Assembly (NCBI RefSeq): GCF_002903145.1
Contig: NZ_PPDJ01000009.1
Span: 186,001 to 250,000 of the forward strand
Direction: 5' to 3'
Source: Halobacteriovorax sp. DA5
Lineage (GTDB): Bacteria > Bdellovibrionota > Bacteriovoracia > Bacteriovoracales > Bacteriovoracaceae
DNA length: 64,000 bases
Below, in pieces: positions 44,699 to 51,114 of this stretch (positions are counted from its first letter, which is position 1; each line of letters begins with the position of its first letter). The position numbers were made by a program, and so were the translations under genes. Under the pieces are notes generated by a model, which ran no database searches, had not been told where the DNA came from, and was given only the letters and a program-made list of their open reading frames with translations.

Positions 44699-45504
44699 TG
44701 AATGAATTGGTTATCGCCAATATTCAAATTTCTTCATCTCTCGATTATCAATCGAATCTAAAAAAAATTAAAAAATACTTATCTCAGGCAAAAGAAGCGG
44801 GGGCCCAAGTGGCCTTCCTGCCTGAGTGTTTTTATTCAATCTCAAATGGCCGCATGCCAAGTCCATACCTTGTGGAGTGGGACAATGAACACTTTGATAA
44901 CATCAGGCAATTGGCCATTGATTCTGGGCTCTTCCTTGTTGGGGGCTCTGTTGCTTTTAAAAGTAATACAGCTATTTATAATAAGGCCATTAACTTGGAT
45001 CCTAAAGGTTGTGTTATTGGTAGCTACGACAAGTGCCATTTATTTTCTTGTGACATCACAACTGTAGATGAGCAGGGAAATGAGATTCATAAGAAAGTTA
45101 ATGAAGCTGATATTTATACAGCAGGAAATGATCCTTTAATTATTGATATTCTTGGCTGGAAAATTGGTATCGCAATTTGTTTTGATCTTCGATATCCAAA
45201 GTTCCTTCAGTATTACTACGATAATAAGGTCGATCTGATTACTTTTGCTTCAGCGTTCACTGTTCCTACTGGAAAGGCACATTGGCATACTCTATTACGA
45301 GCTCGTTCAATTGAAGGACAGTGTTATGTCGTGGCCAGTGCACAGAGTGGTGAAAATAATCCTGGCATTCACACTTACGGACACTCCCTTGTTATTAACC
45401 CTTGGGGCGAGATTCTTTCTGATCAAAAAAATGAAGAAGGTGTGTCTATTGTAAGACTCAAAAAAGAGCAAATTCTTGAGGCCCGTTCAAGGGTCATTCT
45501 CTAA
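44698..45504 (+). CDS. Nitrilase-superfamily carbon-nitrogen hydrolase (omega-amidase-like)
   Basis: The 268-residue protein shows the nitrilase Glu-Lys-Cys triad: Glu43 in LPECFYS, Lys112 in YDKCHLF and Cys161 in IAICFDLRYP. Length and the DKCHLF/CFDLRYP pair resemble the Nit2/omega-amidase and related deaminated-glutathione amidase subfamilies. It would hydrolyse an amide bond of a small metabolite. It is coupled to ugd by a TAATG overlap, an unusual pairing that may only reflect operon packing. Confidence 0.85.
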   Translation: MNELVIANIQISSSLDYQSNLKKIKKYLSQAKEAGAQVAFLPECFYSISNGRMPSPYLVEWDNEHFDNIRQLAIDSGLFLVGGSVAFKSNTAIYNKAINLDPKGCVIGSYDKCHLFSCDITTVDEQGNEIHKKVNEADIYTAGNDPLIIDILGWKIGIAICFDLRYPKFLQYYYDNKVDLITFASAFTVPTGKAHWHTLLRARSIEGQCYVVASAQSGENNPGIHTYGHSLVINPWGEILSDQKNEEGVSIVRLKKEQILEARSRVIL

Positions 45505-45563
45505 TCTAAGTATTTAAATTTATTGAAAATTGAGTAGAATTTGGAGGTATTCCACATTTATCT

Positions 45564-45571
45564 GCCGATAA
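45564..45571 (+). promoter_or_regulatory. GCCGATAA element upstream of small membrane protein
   Basis: An exact sigma-28 -10 consensus (GCCGATAA) lies 30 bases before the ATG of the small membrane gene. No matching -35 box is seen at 11 bases distance, so this may be chance. Confidence 0.3.
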
Positions 45572-45600
45572 GTCTATATGATTAGATTAAGGAGGCAAAT

Positions 45601-45783
45601 ATGGAATTACTAGAGATTATACTCGTGACTACAGTCATGGCATTTGCCACCAGCGGAAGTATTATCCTTTCAGGATTAAGTTACTGGGAGACTGAGGATA
45701 GGGTGAGAAGATCAATTTCTCATGCAAATGAAGACTATGGAATGCGCGAGTCCGAATTAGAAGAACATACTAAAGTCGCTTAA
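45601..45783 (+). CDS. Small single-span membrane protein of unknown function
   Basis: The 60-residue product starts at an ATG with AAGGAGGCAAAT upstream, a strong ribosome site, and is followed by a terminator, so a real gene is likely. Residues 4-26 form one transmembrane segment (LEIILVTTVMAFATSGSIIL) and the remainder is a charged tail (RVRRSIS, ESELEEHTK). I recognise no family. Small proteins of this kind often regulate or stabilise membrane complexes. An exact GCCGATAA lies in its upstream region. Confidence 0.6.
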   Translation: MELLEIILVTTVMAFATSGSIILSGLSYWETEDRVRRSISHANEDYGMRESELEEHTKVA

Positions 45784-45797
45784 ACTTTAATAAGCTG

Positions 45798-45825
45798 ATA
45801 GCTCCCGACTGGGAGCTATTTTTTT
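45798..45825 (+). terminator. Intrinsic terminator
   Basis: ATAGCTCCC pairs with GGGAGCTAT across GACT, followed by a T-run. It ends the small membrane gene and borders the convergent nifU-like gene. Confidence 0.9.
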
Positions 45826-46078
45826 ACATAAACGGATTATCACCCTTTGAGTGATCTGTAACATCCACAACTTCTACTATGTCTGGAAAGTTTTGCTTAA
45901 CAAGTCTTGCAACACCATCTGTAAGCGTTGCTTGTGAAGCAGAACAACCCTGACAGCCACCAGTCATCTTTACATAGAGTTTATCATTATCGTAATCGAT
46001 TAATTCGATATTACCACCGTGAGCAGCAAGAGCTGGTCTTACTTGTTCATCAAAAAGTTTTTCAATTTTTCTAAGCAT
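45824..46078 (-). CDS. NifU-like iron-sulfur cluster scaffold domain protein
   Basis: This 84-residue protein corresponds to the NifU C-terminal domain: VRPALAAHGGNIELIDY and the cluster-binding GGCQGCSAS (C-x2-C), followed by TLTDGVARLVKQNFPDI. Such proteins carry or deliver 4Fe-4S clusters. It overlaps the rsmE end by one base, placing it in the rsmE-nfu unit. There is no N-terminal A-type domain, so it is the short Nfu type. Confidence 0.9.
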   Translation of the reverse strand: MLRKIEKLFDEQVRPALAAHGGNIELIDYDNDKLYVKMTGGCQGCSASQATLTDGVARLVKQNFPDIVEVVDVTDHSKGDNPFM

Positions 46079-46079
46079 A

Positions 46080-46784
46080 TTATTTCCTATCCATTAATTG
46101 GTTTAAGTGGCCAAGGATTGCGATTGAGGCATTTTCAACTCTCATAATTGAAGGACCTATGCTGATCTCTTCAAAACCAAGATTTTTAAATTCATTTATT
46201 TCTTGGTTGGTCCATCCACGCTCTGGGCCTATGGCCAATTGTAATGGTCTTTCAATATCTATTTTAACATCTTTTAACTTTGTTGTGGCATAAGGTGAGA
46301 GAATAAATCGTTGAACACCTTTCGCTTCTATATCCTCATATTGATAAGTCTTCTTAAGAGTTGGAGCTTTATAGAAAACAGCAGACTGACTAACGCCAAG
46401 TTCTGATAGTTCTTGAAAGCGCTCATAAACTTTAGAAGTGAGATAGCTCTTATCACTTAAAATGGCCTTAAAAATATGAAAGTGACTTGCACCCATAGCA
46501 CTACAGTGCTCAAACACTTTTTTCATTGTAGGAGGTCTTGAAGCTGCAATAATCAACTCAATTAGAAAGTGAAGCCCTTTTCTGACTTGCCCAATTTCTA
46601 CTTCAACAATTCCATCGCTAATATTACTTACAGTAATAGTCGTTAGACCTTCTTCAAGAATTGTCCCTTTGAGTTCGTCGCCAACTTTTACTTTTACAAT
46701 TTCAAGTAAATGCTTCGACTGTTCTTGTGTGAGAACAGCTTTTGAATCGTGAATTTGCTCTTTTCTAATTATGACAGAATTCAT
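46080..46784 (-). CDS. rsmE: 16S rRNA (uracil-1498 N3)-methyltransferase RsmE
   Basis: The 234-residue SPOUT enzyme methylates U1498 in 16S rRNA. The N-terminal PUA-like region is short. The C-terminal part has ASRPPTMKKVFEHCSAMGAS, the SAM-binding LAIGPERGWTNQEINEF and the MRVENASIAILGHL ending typical of RsmE. It lies next to the NifU-like gene, the two genes being separated by one base. It diverges from the helicase-like gene by about 60 bases. Confidence 0.93.
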   Translation of the reverse strand: MNSVIIRKEQIHDSKAVLTQEQSKHLLEIVKVKVGDELKGTILEEGLTTITVSNISDGIVEVEIGQVRKGLHFLIELIIAASRPPTMKKVFEHCSAMGASHFHIFKAILSDKSYLTSKVYERFQELSELGVSQSAVFYKAPTLKKTYQYEDIEAKGVQRFILSPYATTKLKDVKIDIERPLQLAIGPERGWTNQEINEFKNLGFEEISIGPSIMRVENASIAILGHLNQLMDRK

Positions 46785-46845
46785 GTTCTTTAATTTTAAT
46801 GAGTTATAGCTTTAACTCTTTTACCACTTCTTGCACCTCTTGGGT

Positions 46846-47808
46846 ATGGATTTTAAAGCAACTTTGTCACAGATCGTCAATAGAGAGCATTCATTCACTT
46901 TATTTATGGCCCCTATGGGCTGGGGGAAAACAAGACTTATTTGGCAATTATTAGAGGACTTTGAAAGGATTATTATTGTCTCTCCGCTGCGTTCAATACT
47001 GGAAGATTTGAAGGAGAGGGACTGTGTTGTGAATAATATTTCTGACAAAGGAATCTTTTTAACGACAGTGGAGTCGCTTTCTCGGGATGATTTAGAGTTT
47101 GCTTTAAAATCCAACTCCTTGTTTGTGCTTGATGAATTTCATCTCTTTTACGAATGGGGAGAGTCTTTTCGTCCACGCTTGCTTGATTTTCTCTATCAAA
47201 TCTCTTCCTCTGGAAATACAAAGGTGATTGGTTTAAGTGCGACAATCACTGACGAACTTTATGGAGTGATTGAAAGAGATGTTGAAAATAATTTTAGGCA
47301 TTTTTGTTTTCTAAATATCGGAAATTTTCAAAAGAAAAATATGTATAAAAAGAAGAGGATGTTAATTAAGCCACTTCTTTTATTGAAGCTTATCTTTGAG
47401 CAGTTGTTCTTTGAGAGGGGACGAACAATTCTGTTTTGCTCGTCACGAAAAGAAGTCTTTTTTTGGAATAAGTTCTTTCAAAGATTAGGTGTTTCTTGTG
47501 ATTATTGCGTGGGGGGAGAGGTTAAGGATTTTGTTGTCAGAGAGAATCAGGCACCCTCTGATTTAATTATTGCAACTAGCGCCTTAAGTCACGGGGTTAA
47601 TTTACATGGAATAGAGAATATTTATATTAGTTATAAACCAAATGAATCGACAAATTTTCAAATGATAGGTCGCGGAGGACGATTTGGAGAGGAATTTCAA
47701 TACATTGGAGCTCTTGAAAAGGGGAAGAAGTGGTGGGAAAGAATTCACTACAAGATATGTGATTATCTCTTTATAATGAGTCAGGATTTATTATTATGGT
47801 TGAATTAG
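46846..47808 (+). CDS. Compact superfamily-2 helicase-like protein
   Basis: The 320-residue product is a small DEAD/DEAH-type helicase: motif I APMGWGKTRL (about 24-33), motif II DEFH, motif III SAT, and a motif VI region QMIGRGGRFGE near the C-terminus, plus helicase-C features FCSSRKE and IIATSALSHGVNL. The total is short, near the minimum for two RecA-like domains. The ATG at 46846 is preferred, and a TTG 15 bases earlier is also in frame. It overlaps the recO-like gene by 13 bases, suggesting a joint function in DNA repair. No accessory domain is seen. Confidence 0.75.
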   Translation: MDFKATLSQIVNREHSFTLFMAPMGWGKTRLIWQLLEDFERIIIVSPLRSILEDLKERDCVVNNISDKGIFLTTVESLSRDDLEFALKSNSLFVLDEFHLFYEWGESFRPRLLDFLYQISSSGNTKVIGLSATITDELYGVIERDVENNFRHFCFLNIGNFQKKNMYKKKRMLIKPLLLLKLIFEQLFFERGRTILFCSSRKEVFFWNKFFQRLGVSCDYCVGGEVKDFVVRENQAPSDLIIATSALSHGVNLHGIENIYISYKPNESTNFQMIGRGGRFGEEFQYIGALEKGKKWWERIHYKICDYLFIMSQDLLLWLN

Positions 47809-48593
47809 AAGGCATTCTTATTAACAAAATTCCATATCAAGACAAACACTTGATTGGAAATTTACTCCTCAGAAACGGAAATAAAATTTCTGTGATGTTC
47901 TATGGTGGACAGGGAGGAGGAAAGAGGAAAGTATCTTCTATCTTGCAAGTTGGTTATCTTTTTAAAGTTGGCTTTGGCCGAGTTAAAAATAGTTTCGAAA
48001 TACTGACTAGTAAGGATCATGTTGAAAAATGGTGTCATAAAAATATCTCACATAATCCAATGGCATTCTACCTTCTTTGTTTTTTCTGCGAACTTTGTCA
48101 GTCTTTTGCTCCACAGATTACGCACAAAGATGATCTTGATTTAAGTGAAAAAAGTCATGAAGGTATTTTTCGACTTCTTTCAAATGCAATCTTTCGCTTG
48201 GAAAGTCGAGTTACTGCTAGCGATTTTAATCCTAATCATGAACTATTTATTTTTCTAGTAAAGGCGATGGTCGAATTGGGGATTTTTCCTCGAACTGAAA
48301 CATGCGCCGTCTCTGGTGTTGAAATTGGTGATAATGACTTTGTGTCACTCTCAATTGAACAAGGTGGCTTTATTCACTTCTCACATTTAAGTCTCGAAGA
48401 GCAACGATTGGTAAATGGGCAAGAGGGAAAGAGCCTTCGAAACGAAATGCTTAACGTAGCTGCAAGTAAGTATTCGGATTATAAAGTTAGTACACATATT
48501 CAAAAGTCGGATCTTAATCAATTAGTGAATTATATTTGCTACCATCAACACGTGCAGCGTGAACATTATAAGTCACTAAGCTTATTATTATAG
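47796..48593 (+). CDS. recO: RecO-like DNA repair protein
   Basis: The 265-residue product resembles RecO in layout: an N-terminal OB-fold-like domain (about 1-75, with YQDKHLIGNLLLRNGNKISV and GGKRKVSSILQVG), a helical middle, and the FLVKAMVELGIFPRTETCAVS segment that corresponds to the E/L-L-G-x-x-P...C-x-x-C region of RecO. Here only one of the zinc cysteines is kept (TCAVSG), as in E. coli-like members. RecO loads RecA with RecR onto SSB-coated DNA. Similarity is by pattern only and moderate. Its overlap with the helicase gene supports a recombination role. Confidence 0.6.
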   Translation: MVELEGILINKIPYQDKHLIGNLLLRNGNKISVMFYGGQGGGKRKVSSILQVGYLFKVGFGRVKNSFEILTSKDHVEKWCHKNISHNPMAFYLLCFFCELCQSFAPQITHKDDLDLSEKSHEGIFRLLSNAIFRLESRVTASDFNPNHELFIFLVKAMVELGIFPRTETCAVSGVEIGDNDFVSLSIEQGGFIHFSHLSLEEQRLVNGQEGKSLRNEMLNVAASKYSDYKVSTHIQKSDLNQLVNYICYHQHVQREHYKSLSLLL

Positions 48594-49475
48594 ATCTTCA
48601 AAAACTTTATATGTAAGTGAAATGGCCTTAGCTAAATTTGTATTCTTTGCAATATTTAAAATTGTTTCATCTGAGTAATTTAAGACAATAGAGCTTCTCG
48701 TAAACATATATGAGTAATTGAAACTCGTTGAAAGGTAGTATTTGTTTTCACCTTCGATGCCATCTATCTTAACGGCACTGTCTTGCCAATAAGTTAAAGA
48801 AGTTCCAAAGCGCATAGTTGCATTTGGATTATAACCAAATCCTAAGGAAGAAGAGTACCCAAAACCTGGCTCTACTTCTTTATTGTCTATCGTTCTTTTA
48901 AAACCGTAGTGACCTTCTAGTGTTAATGAATAATCGTATTCGTATACTACCTTAAAAAATGCAAAACCTAGAGTTGATTCAAAAACACCACGGCTTAGGG
49001 AGTCTGACAATAGAGGATCGTTATAGCTGTATATTGAATTACCATTTGGAATTAACTGTTTAAAGAATATAAAACCACGAGGCTTAATGAGATTATAAGT
49101 TAACTCCGGTAAGAACTCCCAAGTAAATTGAAAGCTTGGATCGACTATCTCTGTGGTACTCGTCCTTTGGGTTGGAGACTCAACTGTTCTTTTTTTGATT
49201 GGTATATCTAAGGCAAATTGAAAGTAGCTATCAATTAGATAACTGCCTTTTAAGGCGATTGTTTCTGTTACTTCATTTTTAGAATTAATATTATGAATCT
49301 TACCATCTACTCCGGCTTCACTTGTTACTGCTGAGTTGGCATAATTAATTTTTGCCTCCCATTGGTGATCACCAAGAATAATATTAGGTATATTTGCTCC
49401 GCCGCCACAGCATGAAGACGCATAAGTGCTAATAGTATAGAAAATTGTAAATAGAATTAAAGTGTAAGAGGCCAT
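48588..49475 (-). CDS. Outer-membrane-type barrel protein with mature SSCCGGG terminus
   Basis: The 295-residue product has a signal peptide (to about residue 19, TYA) and a mature start SSCCGGG. The rest is rich in beta-strand alternation with aromatic residues (FQFTWEFLPELTYNL, YKFGSS-like turns), and the ending SLTYKVFEDL lacks the usual terminal Phe. I infer a barrel. Adjacent Cys-Cys-Gly-Gly-Gly is a possible metal or thiol site. It is the last gene of a four-gene unit with the YtkA-like and redoxin proteins and overlaps its neighbour by 19 bases. A metal-uptake or -export channel is a guess. Confidence 0.6.
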   Translation of the reverse strand: MASYTLILFTIFYTISTYASSCCGGGANIPNIILGDHQWEAKINYANSAVTSEAGVDGKIHNINSKNEVTETIALKGSYLIDSYFQFALDIPIKKRTVESPTQRTSTTEIVDPSFQFTWEFLPELTYNLIKPRGFIFFKQLIPNGNSIYSYNDPLLSDSLSRGVFESTLGFAFFKVVYEYDYSLTLEGHYGFKRTIDNKEVEPGFGYSSSLGFGYNPNATMRFGTSLTYWQDSAVKIDGIEGENKYYLSTSFNYSYMFTRSSIVLNYSDETILNIAKNTNLAKAISLTYKVFEDL

Positions 49476-49888
49476 GATATAGAGTCGTATAAATTTCCGT
49501 TATCTTTTAATTGTAAGTGAAAATCCCAGAGGCCACCCATTGTGAAATAGATATCAGTAAGTTGATAAACTCCAGTAGCTATTCTCGTTACAGTAATTGG
49601 GTATGAGCCATGTCCCATATCTGGCATCCAGATGTAGGCAGAGAATTCACCTGCAGGATCTTTCAAGTTATTTGCTGAGTCTTTAAATGTAATTGTAAGT
49701 GTTGAACTATCGTAAACTATTGGGCCTTTATTCCACTGTCTCAAAATAGTTAAGGCCTCCGTATCAAAACGTATTTCGTTAGAAATATTATCAACTCCAC
49801 TAACTAACTCTTTAAGACCACCGGAAAAGGGAGAATCTCCACAGCTTGTAAATAGTAAGAATAGAAGTGTAAGTGACAATAGTTTCAT
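49457..49888 (-). CDS. YtkA-like lipoprotein
   Basis: The 143-residue product has a lipoprotein signal (LLFTSC, Cys16). The mature part resembles the YtkA/FixH-type immunoglobulin-like fold: FSAYIWMPDMGHGSYPITVT, then GVYQLTDIYFTMGGLWDFHLQL, which matches the M-P-x-M-G-H...F-x-M-x-G-x-W pattern. The Met and His positions in that pattern are known copper-ligand types in related proteins. It overlaps the previous gene by one base and the next by 19, so it belongs to one operon with the redoxin and barrel genes. Confidence 0.65.
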   Translation of the reverse strand: MKLLSLTLLFLLFTSCGDSPFSGGLKELVSGVDNISNEIRFDTEALTILRQWNKGPIVYDSSTLTITFKDSANNLKDPAGEFSAYIWMPDMGHGSYPITVTRIATGVYQLTDIYFTMGGLWDFHLQLKDNGNLYDSISWPLTL

Positions 49889-50265
49889 TACTTCTTAAGC
49901 TCCACATCAATAGCTGTAATGTCGCCGTCTAATTCAAAGCGAACTTGCCAGTAACCTTTCATATGTCCCATGAAGAACTTAGCATTTCCATTGATTATTG
50001 ACTCTTCATTAAATGACCAATTGATTGCAGGCCCACCATGTTGATGCCCATTGGCCATCATCATCCATACATATACTTTTAAATCTTGCGGTGTCACTCT
50101 CTCTAGTGAATCTTTATCAAAGACAACGGCTTCAAATGTAGATGGTTTTCCATCAAAAGGCCCATTAGTCCATTCAAGATCAACACATAAGTTTTGAGAT
50201 TCTATTTGGTAAGGACATGCAACAATTGAAGCTGTCATAAGTAGTGTAATTAGTGTCTTAATCAT
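49888..50265 (-). CDS. YtkA-like Met/His-rich periplasmic protein (possible lipoprotein)
   Basis: The start is ATG 50265, with GAGGTAAAT upstream, and not the earlier in-frame codon at 50286 that lacks a ribosome site. The 125-residue product has a signal peptide ending SIVAC (possible lipobox), then a compact mature domain with YVWMMMANGHQHGG and FFMGHMKGYWQVRFEL, which parallels the following YtkA-like gene. The run of Met and His is typical of periplasmic copper handling. The gene starts two bases after the redoxin stop. Confidence 0.65.
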   Translation of the reverse strand: MIKTLITLLMTASIVACPYQIESQNLCVDLEWTNGPFDGKPSTFEAVVFDKDSLERVTPQDLKVYVWMMMANGHQHGGPAINWSFNEESIINGNAKFFMGHMKGYWQVRFELDGDITAIDVELKK

Positions 50266-50267
50266 AT

Positions 50268-50789
50268 TTACCTCGCGATATAGCAACCAAGTGCTTTTGA
50301 TTCTTTATATGGTAGCTCTTTATTATTTTTGAGTGCAGTTAGCACATCATTTAAATAAAATTTCGTCGATAATTCAGGGCTTCTCTTATTTGTCACAGCT
50401 CCTTGATAGATAACTTCTTCTTTCTCATTTAATAAGAAAATATGTGGGGTCTTTAATGCATTCATCTTATTTGCAAACTTAAGATCCTGATCGATAAAGA
50501 TTGGAAAGTTAATTTTGAATTGATCAAAGTACTCAAGGGCCTTCTTTTTACTTATATGCTTGTTAGAGCTAAAACCAATAAATTCAATATTATTGAACTT
50601 TTTTGCAAGAGAGTTTATGTAATCAAATTGTTTTTGGGAGCAAGGACAGCTTGGTGAAAGAAAAATAAGAACTTTCTTATTTTTAGTTCGAGAAATTTGT
50701 TTCTCTTTATGTGTTGATAAGTCGTAGCGAACTTCTGTGAATGCCCCAAAAGTTATACTTGAGAAGATAAATGCAATTAGTAATTTCAT
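50268..50789 (-). CDS. Thiol redoxin (AhpC/TlpA-like) with C-P-C motif, exported
   Basis: The 173-residue product has a signal peptide (to about 16) and a thioredoxin fold: LIFLSPSCPCSQKQF (Cys48 and Cys50, C-P-C in place of C-x-x-C), then the cis-proline segment KTPHIFLL and DVLTALKNNKEL. The C-terminus ends LGCYIAR, so a third cysteine (Cys169) is kept. Redoxins with a C-terminal G-C pair near YtkA-like or copper genes form a recognisable group. A periplasmic thiol-disulfide role serving the two YtkA-like proteins is inferred. It leads the four-gene operon. Confidence 0.72.
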   Translation of the reverse strand: MKLLIAFIFSSITFGAFTEVRYDLSTHKEKQISRTKNKKVLIFLSPSCPCSQKQFDYINSLAKKFNNIEFIGFSSNKHISKKKALEYFDQFKINFPIFIDQDLKFANKMNALKTPHIFLLNEKEEVIYQGAVTNKRSPELSTKFYLNDVLTALKNNKELPYKESKALGCYIAR

Positions 50790-50853
50790 ATGTGATATTT
50801 ATAAAATCTCTAATTGAAGTACAAGAATTCAATACCCTAGTAGGTATTAATAT

Positions 50854-51114
50854 TTACGATTTCTTGATTAATGTCAGTTTTTGGGGACGTGTTAATTTTT
50901 TTATTTGGGCTTCTCGTTTACTCGCACTTGAGCGGTCAGGGTGCTCTTCTGTGAAACGAATTTTTTTAGGAGGGTTTGCTTTAGTGAACTTTGCTCCTTT
51001 CGGATCATTTTTGTGTTCTTCAAATCGGCGCTCTACATCAGTTGTAATACCTGTGTAGAGCTTTCCATTTTGAGTTTCTATAATATAGACAAACCACTTG
51101 TTGGCTTTTGCCAT
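50854..51114 (-). CDS. GIY-YIG domain protein (UPF0213-like)
   Basis: The 86-residue product is a single GIY-YIG nuclease-type domain: WFVYIIETQNGKLYTGITTDVERRFEEH, with V-Y-I ahead of L-Y-T-G-I and the conserved Arg (RRFEEH), then K-A-x-x-T-K-x-x-P-P. The fold is used by DNA-cleaving enzymes and by proteins of unknown role, such as UPF0213. It starts at the U32-peptidase stop (TAATG overlap), so it is downstream in the same operon. Confidence 0.88.
   Translation of the reverse strand: MAKANKWFVYIIETQNGKLYTGITTDVERRFEEHKNDPKGAKFTKANPPKKIRFTEEHPDRSSASKREAQIKKLTRPQKLTLIKKS

Noticed and set aside
46846..48593. CRISPR-associated helicase (Cas3-like) or defence locus
   Set aside because: No HD nuclease domain, no repeat array and no other cas gene is present. 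The neighbours are rRNA methylation and repair genes.
49888..50286. Upstream start at 50286 for the YtkA-like protein
   Set aside because: ATG 50265 has GAGGTAAAT directly upstream and gives a proper signal peptide. The earlier start would overlap the redoxin gene.
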